Positions 7,112 to 18,724 of a stretch of DNA of 42,180 nucleotides are shown piece after piece. The notes below the pieces were generated by a model that searched no databases, was not told the DNA's origin, and worked only from the letters and a program-made list of their open reading frames with translations. This DNA comes from Acidobacteriota bacterium. GTDB taxonomy: Bacteria; Acidobacteriota; Thermoanaerobaculia; Thermoanaerobaculales; Sulfomarinibacteraceae. The stretch is taken from positions 1 through 42,180 of the forward strand of contig JAHECW010000028.1 in assembly GCA_024641545.1 (NCBI GenBank), in the 5' to 3' direction. How positions within the stretch are numbered: position 1 is the first letter of the stretch; the number at the start of each line of letters is the position of its first letter. Both the position numbers and the translations under genes were made by a program.

Positions 7112-8518
7112 ATGGTTAAGTTTGGGACCTCTGGATGGCGTGGCGTCATCGGCCGCGAGGTGACGTTCCGCAATGTGCGGCTGGTGACCAGCGCCCTGAT
7201 CGACACCCTTCGTGAAGATCGAGACGACGTCGATCTCGTGGTCATCGGCTACGACACCCGGATGCTGTCGGAGAAGTTCGCCCGCGCAGCGGCCGAACTC
7301 ATCGCATCGGAGGATGTGCAGGTCCGGCTGGTGAGCCGGGACGCACCATCGCCGGTGCTCGCCGCGTCGGTCGTCGAACTCGGGGCCGCCGCCGGAATGG
7401 TCTTCACCGGCAGCCACAACCCACCCGAGTACAACGGGCTCAAGATCTACACCGCCGACGGCATCCTCGCCGCGACCGACTTCACCGACCGGGTCGAGGC
7501 CCGGGTGGAAGCCCTCGCCAGAGACTATGACGACACCTTTCTCCCGCAAACCGAGCTCATTCGGAGCTTTGATCCGAAACCGAGCTATCTCGCCCGGCTC
7601 CAGCCGATCATCGACTGGGACATCATTCGTTCGAGCGGCATCAAGATCGCGGTCGACACCCTCTACGGCACCACCCGTGAGTATCTCGATCACATCCTCC
7701 TCGAAAACGAGATCCCCTGCACGGTCATTCACAACACCCGCGACCCCTACTTCGGCGGCTATGCTCCCGATTGCACGTCGGTCAACCTCTCGCGGCTGCG
7801 CGATGTCATGCGATCCACCGATGCCGATCTCGGCTTCGCCACCGATGGCGATGGCGATCGATTCGGCCTGCTCGACCGCGGCGCCAGGATGTGCGACTCC
7901 TCCACCGGCATCGCGCTGATCCTCGATTACCTCGCCCGCCGACGCGGTCTCACCGGCGCTGTCGGCCGGACCCTGGCAACCCCGACCCTGATCGACGCGG
8001 TCGCGAAAGAGCACGGTCTCGAGGTCATCGAAACCCCGGTCGGTTTCAAACACTTCGGCCCGCTCTTCATCAGCGGCGAGTTGGAGTTCGCCGGCGAAGA
8101 GTCGGCGGGGCTCACCTGGGCGAAACACCTGCCCGAGCGCGACGGCATCCTCGCCTGTCTGTTGGCGGCGGAGATGGTGGCCGCGGAGGGCAAGGGGCTG
8201 GCCGAGCTCATCGCCGATCTGGAGCGCCGGGTCGGACCGCACTGGTTCCGCCGCACTCAGATTCCCCTCACCCGTCGTTCGCGCCAGATCTTCGACCGTC
8301 GAATGAAACAGAAATGGAAGAAGATCAAGGGTCGCGATGTCGTCAAAGTCGATCGCCGCGACGGCCTCAAGCTCGTCTTCGAGGGCGGCAGTTGGCTCGC
8401 CGTACGCCTGGCGGGAACCGAGCCGAAGGTCCGGCTCTACGCCGAAGGCCGATCATCCGAAGAGATGCGCCATCTCATGCACCTCGCTCGACAACTGTTC
8501 TCAGACCGGAGGCTTTAG
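7112..8518 (+). CDS. Phosphoglucomutase/phosphomannomutase family enzyme
   Basis: 468 residues from ATG 7112; an in-frame ATG at 7094 would add six residues, but family members usually begin as here, MVKFGTSGWRGVIG. Neither start has a ribosome site. A -10-like TAACCT lies eight bases before 7112, so a leaderless start is possible. The phosphoserine loop GMVFTGSHNPPEYNGLK (Ser in TGSHN), the metal loop ATDGDGDRFGLLD and the sugar-binding loop (ISGELEFAGEESAGLT) are present, with a C-terminal phosphate-binding segment (RLAGTEPKVRLYAEG). It interconverts hexose-1- and hexose-6-phosphates; whether glucose, mannose or glucosamine is preferred cannot be told. Its stop directly abuts the enolase start. 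Confidence 0.92.
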   Translation: MVKFGTSGWRGVIGREVTFRNVRLVTSALIDTLREDRDDVDLVVIGYDTRMLSEKFARAAAELIASEDVQVRLVSRDAPSPVLAASVVELGAAAGMVFTGSHNPPEYNGLKIYTADGILAATDFTDRVEARVEALARDYDDTFLPQTELIRSFDPKPSYLARLQPIIDWDIIRSSGIKIAVDTLYGTTREYLDHILLENEIPCTVIHNTRDPYFGGYAPDCTSVNLSRLRDVMRSTDADLGFATDGDGDRFGLLDRGARMCDSSTGIALILDYLARRRGLTGAVGRTLATPTLIDAVAKEHGLEVIETPVGFKHFGPLFISGELEFAGEESAGLTWAKHLPERDGILACLLAAEMVAAEGKGLAELIADLERRVGPHWFRRTQIPLTRRSRQIFDRRMKQKWKKIKGRDVVKVDRRDGLKLVFEGGSWLAVRLAGTEPKVRLYAEGRSSEEMRHLMHLARQLFSDRRL

Positions 8519-9799
<1,281 letters not shown>

Positions 9800-9813
9800 A
9801 ATCAAGGGAGAAT

Positions 9814-10158
9814 ATGAGGCGCCTACCGCTCATCTTCGTTGCCATCGTCGCCGTCGTCGCCCTCGGGGTGCTCTCGAGCATCGTCACCCAGGGCTTCGAG
9901 GACATGGCGAGAGCCGAGGACGAGCGGCACCGCCTCGAAGCCGAGAAGGCGCGGTTGGAATCCGAGATCGAGACCCTCGAGGACACCCTCGAAGCCCTCG
10001 ACAAAAACCCCGAGGCCGTCGAGTCCATGGCCCGCAAGGAACTGCGCTACGTCCGCCCCGGTGAGGTTGTGGTCATCATCGACACTCCGACCCCGGTATC
10101 GACACCGGTCTCCTTGACAGAGCCTACCCCCACCCCTATACTCTGCCTCCCTGATTGA
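9814..10158 (+). CDS. ftsB: Septum formation initiator protein, FtsB/DivIC family
   Basis: 114 residues; AAGGGAG at 9804-9810 sets the start. One N-terminal membrane span (LIFVAIVAVVALGVLSSI), then a coiled coil (EDERHRLEAEKARLESEIETLEDTLEAL), then the conserved ARKELRYVRPGEVVVII block. FtsB is a bitopic cell-division protein that joins FtsL and FtsQ. The last ~25 residues are Pro/Thr-rich and low complexity, and the DNA that encodes them also carries the tRNA promoter. The stop codon 10156-10158 is directly followed by the first base of the tRNA, an unusually tight join. Confidence 0.9.
   Translation: MRRLPLIFVAIVAVVALGVLSSIVTQGFEDMARAEDERHRLEAEKARLESEIETLEDTLEALDKNPEAVESMARKELRYVRPGEVVVIIDTPTPVSTPVSLTEPTPTPILCLPD
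10114..10142 (+). promoter_or_regulatory. Strong promoter of the initiator tRNA, inside ftsB
   Basis: TTGACA at 10114-10119 and TATACT at 10137-10142 are separated by 17 bases, one mismatch from the sigma-70 consensus. It lies entirely within the ftsB coding region and the tRNA 5' end is 16 bases downstream. Confidence 0.85.
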
Positions 10159-10236
<78 letters not shown>

Positions 10237-10245
10237 ATCACATCA

Positions 10246-10269
10246 GCCGCCCTTTCGGGCGGCTTTTTT
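10246..10269 (+). terminator. Rho-independent terminator of the tRNA
   Basis: Perfect 7-bp stem GCCGCCC/GGGCGGC with a TTTC loop, then six T. It is flanked by an outer inverted repeat AAATCACA...TGTGATTT whose right half forms the start of the 97-bp repeat unit. Confidence 0.92.
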
Positions 10270-10476
10270 GTGATTTGTCGCTGGGGGCAGAATTCGTGTT
10301 GCCTGCGGCAACGGCAAATCCCGCCCCCTGATTACTTGAAGGTCACCCGCAAAGGCACCCCTTTTTGTGATTTGTCGCTGGGGGCAGAATTCGTGTTGCC
10401 TGCGGCAACGGCAAATCCCGCCCCCTGATTACTTGAAGGTCACCCGCAAAGGCAGCCCTTTTTGTGATTTGTCGCT
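10270..10476 (+). repeat. 97-bp tandem hairpin repeats resembling the tRNA 3' end
   Basis: Two near-identical 97-base units (10270-10366 and 10367-10463, one visible substitution) and a 13-base start of a third (10464-10476). Each unit folds on itself: GGGGGCAGAATT pairs imperfectly with AAATCCCGCCCCC around a perfect core GTTGCC-TGC-GGCAAC. The right half repeats CAAATCCCGCCCCC (10315-10328, 10412-10425), 13 of 14 bases identical to the tRNA at 10215-10228. The left half (TGTGATTTG, GGGGGCAG) resembles the same tRNA end in inverted orientation. No gene is visible in the units. Confidence 0.85.
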
Positions 10477-10728
10477 TGGGGTGGATGGGAGTCGGGGTGT
10501 GACTCGGCGATTTGCGTCATCTCGTTGAGGGTGAAGTCCTCGACAGCCCCGTCGATAGCAGTTATGCAATCCTGTAGGTGCTGATTGCCCATGTGGGTCG
10601 GCCACGGATCACGGGATTCCAGTTCTCGCAGAACAGGGTGTCCACCGGGTTCTCGTTGTCCTGGTGCAAATCGGAGTCGATGCAACCATCGAGACCGGCG
10701 AGAACGAATTTCCCGTAAAGTAGAGTCA
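10477..10728. other. Gene-free segment between repeats and epimerase gene
   Basis: About 250 bases with base composition closer to the epimerase gene than to the flanking core genes. On the minus strand there is a frame whose end (from about 10593 down to 10440) reads like ordinary protein (MGNQHLQDCITAIDGAVED), but its last residues are encoded by the repeat itself and it has no clear ribosome site, so it may be a gene remnant. I see no promoter I would defend. Confidence 0.4.
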
Positions 10729-12273
10729 TTGAGTTTGAGTAAGAAAACAGTCTTCATCACCGGGGTTTCCGGCTCCATGGGGGGCGCGGGCTTGACGGAA
10801 CTGATGGAGCGGCGGGATCGCTTCGACATTGTTGCCCTGGTCATGCCGTTGGCCGCAGACAGAGGAAAAATGCGAGCGTTTGCAGAAGAACCGGGTCTTC
10901 GCATCGTATGGGGCGACCTGACCTGCTACGAAGACGTCTTGCAGTGCGTCAACGGCGCAGACATCGTGCTGCACCCGGCGGCACTCATTTCGCCCGCAGC
11001 CGATCACCATCCCGCGGCGGCACGGGCTGTCAACGTCGGCTCGATCGAGAACATCGTCCGGGCGATCAAGGCACAGCCCGACCCCGATGCCGTCAGGTTG
11101 GTGAATATCGGGTCGGTCGCGATGACCGGCGACCGCCTCTACCCCATTCACGTCGGGCGCACAGGCGACCCGTTGAAACCAAGCATTTTCGATGCCTATG
11201 CCTGCAGCAAGATCGACGCCGAGCTTGTCGTCGCAGAGTCCGGTCTACGCCAGTGGGTCAGCTGCCGCCAGACGTTCATCGCCGTGCCGAACACCATGGC
11301 CCTGATGGATCCGATCATGTTTCACCAGCCGCTCGATACCTGTATCGAATTCTGTACTGCGGCCGACTCGGGCCGCCTGCTGGCCAATGCATGCGAGGAC
11401 AATATCCCGGACGAATTCTGGCGCCGCTTTTACAACATCGGTGGTGGCGCAGGCGCGCGGGTGACCTACCTGGAACTGATGTCGCGGGTCTTCGGTGCTC
11501 TGGGCATGGACCAACCCCAGGACTTCATGGAACGCAACTGGTTTGCCCTGAGGAATTTCCACTGCCACTGGTTCGAGGATTCGGGAGTGCTCAACGACTA
11601 CCTGGATTTCCAGCGCACGGATTTGGATGCGTGGATCCAATCGATCATCGACGGCTCGCCCTGGTACGTCACCGCACCGCGCAAGACTCCGATGCGGCAT
11701 TTGATGTCGACACGACTCGCAAAGGCGGCGATCCGCCGCTGGATGATGGCGCCCCTGGCGTGCAACACCCCCGACAGCACACAATACTGGCTGAAGCACC
11801 AACTGCCCGGGCGCATCTCGGCATTCTTCACGGACCTCGAGAGCTGGGAGGCCATCCCTCGGCATTGGGACAACATCAGGCGATCCGATTTCAACGAATA
11901 CCAACGGCTCGACCACGGCTATGACGAGTCACAACCATCAGGGCAACTCAGTGTGGGCAGCATGCAACAGGCTGCCCGGTTTCGCGGGGGCGAATGCCTG
12001 TCGCAGGCGATGGACAAAGGAGACCTGGGGCACAAACTGCAATGGCGCTGCTGGCGTGGCCACGAGTTCGAGATGACAGCCAATACGGTGCTCAAGGGTG
12101 GTCACTGGTGCCCCGAATGTTCGCCGCACAAAATCGGTTGGAACTACGACGAGGAGGCAAGCCACAACCCCTTCTTCGCCCAGGTCTGGTACCCCAATCA
12201 CGACCCATCGGAGGCCAACCACTACGCATCCGACTGCTACAAGGATCTCGCCCATGTGAAGAAGTGCACCTGA
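10729..12273 (+). CDS. NAD-dependent epimerase/dehydratase with C-terminal zinc ribbon
   Basis: About 514 residues from the TTG at 10729; the open frame extends to 10585, but that part is arginine-rich noise. A second TTG at 10735 is equally possible, and no strong ribosome site is visible. N-terminal extended-SDR Rossmann domain: KTVFITGVSGSMGGAG, GDLTCYEDV, VNIGSVA and the catalytic YACSK (YxxxK). The last ~90 residues are a separate treble-clef/zinc-ribbon-like module, WRCWRGHEFEM and GHWCPECSPHK, similar to DUF4379-type ribbons. Substrate unknown. Codon use is less GC-rich than the neighbours, and related hairpin repeats flank the gene on both sides, so it looks acquired. Confidence 0.78.
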   Translation: MSLSKKTVFITGVSGSMGGAGLTELMERRDRFDIVALVMPLAADRGKMRAFAEEPGLRIVWGDLTCYEDVLQCVNGADIVLHPAALISPAADHHPAAARAVNVGSIENIVRAIKAQPDPDAVRLVNIGSVAMTGDRLYPIHVGRTGDPLKPSIFDAYACSKIDAELVVAESGLRQWVSCRQTFIAVPNTMALMDPIMFHQPLDTCIEFCTAADSGRLLANACEDNIPDEFWRRFYNIGGGAGARVTYLELMSRVFGALGMDQPQDFMERNWFALRNFHCHWFEDSGVLNDYLDFQRTDLDAWIQSIIDGSPWYVTAPRKTPMRHLMSTRLAKAAIRRWMMAPLACNTPDSTQYWLKHQLPGRISAFFTDLESWEAIPRHWDNIRRSDFNEYQRLDHGYDESQPSGQLSVGSMQQAARFRGGECLSQAMDKGDLGHKLQWRCWRGHEFEMTANTVLKGGHWCPECSPHKIGWNYDEEASHNPFFAQVWYPNHDPSEANHYASDCYKDLAHVKKCT

Positions 12274-12468
12274 TTACAAACCAACAACAGGCTCAGAAGA
12301 GCTGAGTTGTGAGGTTGTGATCGGTGGCATCCATCAGCACGGCGGCTCCGGCAGCGACCCTTGGATCTTACCGAACAGGGGACGTCTCCGGCGATGAGAC
12401 TTCGACCTGCGAAGCGCGGAGGTCGATCTCGAAACGACGAGTGATCAACAACGGATCACCTCGCGATC

Positions 12469-12507
12469 GTGTTGCCTCGGCAACGGCAAACCCTGCCCCC
12501 TGACTTT
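12469..12507 (+). repeat. Diverged copy of the hairpin repeat at the far side of the epimerase gene
   Basis: GTGTTGCC-TCGGCAACGGCAAA followed by CCCTGCCCCCTGACTTT matches the right half of the 97-bp units (core stem plus the tRNA-like CAAACCCTGCCCCC at 12487-12500). Together with 10270-10476 it brackets the epimerase gene. Confidence 0.7.
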
Positions 12508-12528
12508 TCGACGACCGCCCTACGCCGG

Positions 12529-13587
12529 TTACTCGGCTTTGAGCGACGCCATGTCGATGGAGAACCGGTACTTGACGTCGGAGGCGAGCATCCGTTCGTA
12601 GGCCTCGTTGACCTTTTGGATCGGGATGACCTCGACATCGGCGGTGATGCCGTGCGCACCGCAGAAGTCGAGCATCTCCTGGGTCTCGGCAATCCCGCCG
12701 ATGAGCGATCCGGAGACGCTCTTGCGGCCGAAGAGCAGGGCGAAGGCCGAGACCGGCAGCGGTTTCTCCGGCGCGCCGACAAGGGTGATGTTGCCGTCGA
12801 GCCCGAGCATGTGGATGTAGGCGTTGATGTCGTGATCGGCCGAGACGGTGTCGAGGATGAAGTCGAAGGTGCCGGCGTGGGCCTGCATCTGCTCGGCATC
12901 GGTCGAGACGATGACCTCATGGGCGCCGACCCGCATCGCGTCATCCGTCTTGCCCGGCGAGGTCGTGAAGACGACGACGTGCGCACCGAAGGCGCGGGCG
13001 AACTTCACGCCCATGTGTCCGAGGCCGCCGAGGCCGACCACGCCGACCTTCTTGCCCTTGATCTCGCCCCAGCGCCGGATCGGCGAGTAGGTGGTGATCC
13101 CGGCACAGAGCAACGGCGCGGCGCCGGCCGGGTCGAGGTTGGAGGGGACGCGGAGGACGAAACTTTCATCGACCACGATGCTCTCGGAGTAGCCGCCGTA
13201 GGTGACGCCCCCGAGGTGCTTGTCGGGAGAGTTGTAGGTGAAGGTCGCGGCCGGGCAGAACTGCTCGACGTCAGCCCGGCAACTGGGGCAGCTGTGGTCC
13301 GAGTCGACCAGGCAGCCGACGCCGACCACGTCGCCGGGCTTGAACCCGGTCACGCCGGAGCCGACCTTGACGACCCGGCCGACGATCTCGTGCCCCGGCA
13401 CGCACGGGTAGGTGGTCGGCATGAAACTGCTCCACTCGTCCCGCACCGTGTGCAGATCGGAGTGGCAGATGCCGCAATAGAGGATCTCGATCTCGACGTC
13501 GCGTTCGGTGGCGTCGCGGCGCTGGATCGTGTCGGTTGACAGGGGTGAGGCCGCACTGGATGCGGAGTAGGCCTTGGTCTCTTTCAT
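12529..13587 (-). CDS. Zinc-dependent alcohol dehydrogenase, YahK/CAD-like
   Basis: 352 residues from ATG 13587, behind GAGGAGA. An NADP(H)-linked medium-chain dehydrogenase/reductase for aldehydes or primary alcohols. Catalytic zinc ligands are in CGICHSDLH and PGHEIVGRV; the structural zinc cysteines are in CPSCRADVEQFC; the nucleotide loop is VGLGGLGHMGVKFA. The segment GGVTYGGYSESIVVDE is typical of the YahK/AdhC/cinnamyl-alcohol group. The N-terminus carries a short low-complexity extension (KAYSASSAASPL), common in this group. It stands alone on the minus strand behind katG, with hairpins between them. Confidence 0.9.
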   Translation of the reverse strand: MKETKAYSASSAASPLSTDTIQRRDATERDVEIEILYCGICHSDLHTVRDEWSSFMPTTYPCVPGHEIVGRVVKVGSGVTGFKPGDVVGVGCLVDSDHSCPSCRADVEQFCPAATFTYNSPDKHLGGVTYGGYSESIVVDESFVLRVPSNLDPAGAAPLLCAGITTYSPIRRWGEIKGKKVGVVGLGGLGHMGVKFARAFGAHVVVFTTSPGKTDDAMRVGAHEVIVSTDAEQMQAHAGTFDFILDTVSADHDINAYIHMLGLDGNITLVGAPEKPLPVSAFALLFGRKSVSGSLIGGIAETQEMLDFCGAHGITADVEVIPIQKVNEAYERMLASDVKYRFSIDMASLKAE

Positions 13588-13772
13588 TGAGTTCTCCTCG
13601 TGGGTTGTCGTCAGCACGCCGTCGGAGCGAGCTCTGGGAGGCGACGGTGGATCGCTGCTCCGACGGAGGCACGCTTTTGCACAACCCGACATCGGCCGGC
13701 GAGAATTCCCAGGAGACCTCGTCGACCCGGCCTGCGAGCTCTCTGAGTCCTTCGTGACCGACCCGGATGGTC

Positions 13773-13850
13773 GACAGGCCTGTCCGCCCGGGACGGCCGG
13801 CCCGCGCCCCCGGGACAGGCCGAGGCCCCGGCGGGACACCGCCGGGGCCT
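13773..13850 (-). terminator. GC-rich hairpin cluster downstream of katG
   Basis: AGGCCCCGGCGG (13823-13834) pairs perfectly over 12 bp with CCGCCGGGGCCT (13839-13850), 21 bases after the katG stop in the direction of transcription. Next to it are GGCCTGTCC (13776-13784) pairing with GGACAGGCC (13813-13821), and the 12-bp palindrome GACAGGCCTGTC (13773-13784). No T-run follows, so this is a stable 3' structure rather than a textbook terminator. Confidence 0.6.
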
Positions 13851-13871
13851 GGATCGCAACGTCGTACCCGG

Positions 13872-16589
<2,718 letters not shown>

Positions 16590-16591
<2 letters not shown>

Positions 16592-16609
16592 GAGTCTAGT
16601 ATGAGTCTA
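16590..16609 (-). promoter_or_regulatory. Direct repeat over the fur promoter, candidate operator
   Basis: TAGACTCAT occurs twice on the minus strand (16609-16601 and 16598-16590), 11 bases apart, about one helical turn. It overlaps the -10 region and the fur start codon, the right place for autorepression. It is not a close match to a standard Fur or PerR box. Confidence 0.5.
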
Positions 16610-16626
16610 ATTTTGGATTTTGTCAA
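16598..16626 (-). promoter_or_regulatory. fur-katG promoter, predicted leaderless start
   Basis: On the minus strand, TTGACA (16626-16621) and CATACT (16603-16598) are spaced by 17 bases. Transcription should begin about seven bases later, at the fur ATG (16591) itself, so no 5' leader is expected and indeed no ribosome site is seen. Confidence 0.6.
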
Positions 16627-16703
16627 GAATCTGAAGTCGTCCTCGACTCGTTGACCGGTCGGTGCCGCTTTCGCGAAGAAAAGCGGCCCAGCGAAGAAGC
16701 TGC

Positions 16704-16730
16704 TTGACAATCCGACACCGAGATTATACT
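16704..16730 (+). promoter_or_regulatory. Possible promoter of the downstream hypothetical gene
   Basis: TTGACA at 16704-16709 and TATACT at 16725-16730, with a short 15-base spacer, followed by a run of seven T. About 100 bases upstream of the next start. Confidence 0.45.
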
Positions 16731-16827
16731 TTTTTTATGCCTCTCACTCGGGCAACCCGTCCACGCTCAAACCCGTAACGCCTGCCGGCCTGAAAGGACC
16801 GGGAGGCGACAAGGAAGGAAGCGTGAA

Positions 16828-17202
16828 ATGGAACTCAATCAAACCCGCAACATCGTCAAGACCCTCGCCCAGGGCATCCACCCCACAACCGGTGAGGTCT
16901 TTCCCCCGGACAGCCCGTACAACGACCCCGAGGTGATCAGAGCCCTGTTCTCGATTCTCGAAGGCGTCAAACCGGCCGTCCAGCCCCGGAAGAGCCTCGA
17001 GGAGCGGCGCCGTCAGAACCTCGAGTTCGGAAGACCGGGGAACACCGGCCTGCCGTGGACCGAGGACGACCGAGCCACGGTGAAGTCGGGTTTTCTCGAG
17101 GGTGTGTCGGTCGAGAAGCTGGCGGCGGACCTCGAACGGAGTTCGGCGGCGATCGTCGCCGAGGTCATCAGGCAGGACCTGGTGCCGGCGAATCTCCGGT
17201 AA
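16828..17202 (+). CDS. Conserved-looking hypothetical protein
   Basis: 124 residues, with GGAAGGAAG just upstream of ATG 16828. I do not recognise a named family. Residues 5-48 (RNIVKTLAQGIHPTTGEVFP, then a DSPYNDPEVIRALF stretch) look like a compact conserved module. The C-terminal half, PWTEDDRATVKSGFLEGVS followed by KLAADLERSSAAIVAEVIR, has the pattern of a helix-turn-helix of the kind that ends nuclease or helicase accessory proteins. It is soluble and has no signal peptide. Flanked by its own promoter and a terminator, so it is probably a single-gene unit. A small DNA-binding or adaptor role is possible but unproven. Confidence 0.75.
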   Translation: MELNQTRNIVKTLAQGIHPTTGEVFPPDSPYNDPEVIRALFSILEGVKPAVQPRKSLEERRRQNLEFGRPGNTGLPWTEDDRATVKSGFLEGVSVEKLAADLERSSAAIVAEVIRQDLVPANLR

Positions 17203-17280
17203 GGAACCGCCGGTTCCCAGTCCGGGAAGAACCGACCCTCGTCCGAATCGGTTCAACAACCCCGGTGATCTCGGCGGACG

Positions 17281-17308
17281 GAGGCGTCGCTGATCGCGAC
17301 GCCTCTTT
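17281..17308 (+). terminator. Rho-independent terminator after the hypothetical gene
   Basis: Perfect 10-bp stem GAGGCGTCGC (17281-17290) and GCGACGCCTC (17296-17305) with a TGATC loop, followed by TTT. It lies 78 bases after the stop at 17202. The rest of the 334-base gap to crtY holds the putative crt promoter and a small CCCTC/GAGGG hairpin at 17509-17521. Confidence 0.8.
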
Positions 17309-17363
17309 CGAGGGGTGAATTCGCAGGTTTGCCGGCGGGCGACTGCCACAAGGCCGAGTTTCT

Positions 17364-17392
17364 TTGCCACCTCACCATCGCGTTGCTACAGT
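17364..17392 (+). promoter_or_regulatory. Putative promoter of the carotenoid operon
   Basis: TTGCCA at 17364-17369 and TACAGT at 17387-17392, spacer 17. The expected leader to crtY is about 138 bases. I recognise no known light- or redox-regulator site in that leader. Confidence 0.4.
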
Positions 17393-17536
17393 TGGCAGCG
17401 ATCTGGAACCCGTGAACCAAACGCTGCATCATCCGCCCCTGCCGACGATCGGGATCACAAAGGCTGACCCCGCGCGAATCAGGTCTGCAAAGCGGCCTCT
17501 CCAACGCCCCCTCTTCGAGGGTCGAGCGGCCGTGCC

Positions 17537-18724
17537 GTGACCACGGAGCTGATTCTTGTCGGTGGTGGGCTCGCCAACAGTCTGATCGCCCATCGGATCC
17601 TGATGACGCGACCGGATTTCCCACTGCTTGTCGTCGAGCGCGCGGCGTCCCTCGGCGCCAACCACACCTGGTCGTTTCACGACTCCGATCTGAGTGACGA
17701 CCAACTGCGGTGGATCGCACCTCTCGTCGCCCACCACTGGGCGAACCACGAGCTGCGCTTTCCGAACCGGCGGCGCACCATCGAGGATAACTACAACTCG
17801 GTAACATCGGAGCTCCTGCACGAGGTCGTCGCCCCGGAGCTGGGAGACCGGATGCGATTGGAAACCGAGGTCACCGAGGTCACCCCGGACGGCATCGTCC
17901 TGGCTGACGGCCGGCGCATCGAGGCTCGCGCGGTCATCGACGGCCGCGGGGATCCGGGCGCGGGCCACCTCGACATCGGCTATCAGAAATTCCTCGGTGT
18001 CTTCGCCCGGCTCGCCGAGCCGCACCGGCTGACCGGACCGATCCTGATGGACGCCACGGTCGAACAGACGGACGGCTACCGCTTTTTCTACACCCTGCCG
18101 TTCTCGGACACCGAGGTCCTCATCGAGGACACCTACTACGCCGACGGTCCGGCCCTCGATCGTCCCCGGCTGCGGACCGGGATCGAGAATTATGCCGAAC
18201 AACAGGGATGGGCCATCGCCGAGGTCACCGGCGAGGAAGCGGGGGTGCTGCCCATCGTCCTCGGCGGCGACATCGACGCGTTCTGGGCCGTCGATCCCGC
18301 ACGGGTGGCCCGCAGCGGAATGCGGGGCGCCTTCTTTCACCCCACCACCGGCTACTCGCTGCCCGAGGCGGTTCGGTTGGCTGACGAGATCGCGGCGATT
18401 CCGAGCCTCGACAGCGCTCGGCTCTTCGACCTGACCCGGCGCCGCTCCGGCGAGCTCTGGCGTCGCACCGGCTACTACCGGCTGCTCAACCGGATGCTCT
18501 TCCGCGCAACCGAGCCCGACCAGCGCTACCGGATCTTCGAGCGCTTCTACGGTCTGTCAGATGGTTTGATTCGACGGTTCTATGCCGGCCGGTTGAAATG
18601 GTTTGACAAGGTCCGGGTGTTGATCGGAAAGCCGCCGGTGCCGGTTCACCGGGCGCTCCGGTGCCTTGCCGAGAACCGCCACCCAAGCACGGCGCTCTCA
18701 TCTTCGAGCGGGGGGATTCAGTGA
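17537..18724 (+). CDS. crtY: Lycopene beta-cyclase, CrtY type
   Basis: 395 residues from GTG 17537; the ribosome site is weak. A flavin-dependent enzyme that closes beta-ionone rings on lycopene to give gamma- then beta-carotene. The N-terminal dinucleotide motif LILVGGGLANSLIAHRI, the diagnostic NHTWSFHDSD block and the central EDTYYAD and HPTTGYSLPEAVRLAD blocks identify the proteobacterial/actinobacterial CrtY lineage rather than CrtL or CruA. It is the first gene of the eight-gene operon; its stop overlaps crtI by four bases. Confidence 0.92.
   Translation: MTTELILVGGGLANSLIAHRILMTRPDFPLLVVERAASLGANHTWSFHDSDLSDDQLRWIAPLVAHHWANHELRFPNRRRTIEDNYNSVTSELLHEVVAPELGDRMRLETEVTEVTPDGIVLADGRRIEARAVIDGRGDPGAGHLDIGYQKFLGVFARLAEPHRLTGPILMDATVEQTDGYRFFYTLPFSDTEVLIEDTYYADGPALDRPRLRTGIENYAEQQGWAIAEVTGEEAGVLPIVLGGDIDAFWAVDPARVARSGMRGAFFHPTTGYSLPEAVRLADEIAAIPSLDSARLFDLTRRRSGELWRRTGYYRLLNRMLFRATEPDQRYRIFERFYGLSDGLIRRFYAGRLKWFDKVRVLIGKPPVPVHRALRCLAENRHPSTALSSSSGGIQ

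Noticed and set aside
10270-10476. CRISPR array
   Set aside because: The repeats are 97 bp, directly adjoining with no spacers, and internally palindromic; no cas gene is near.
10440-10904. Minus-strand gene of 154 residues
   Set aside because: The first part is antisense to the epimerase gene and the last part is encoded in the repeat. Only a short middle stretch looks protein-like, so at most it is a remnant.
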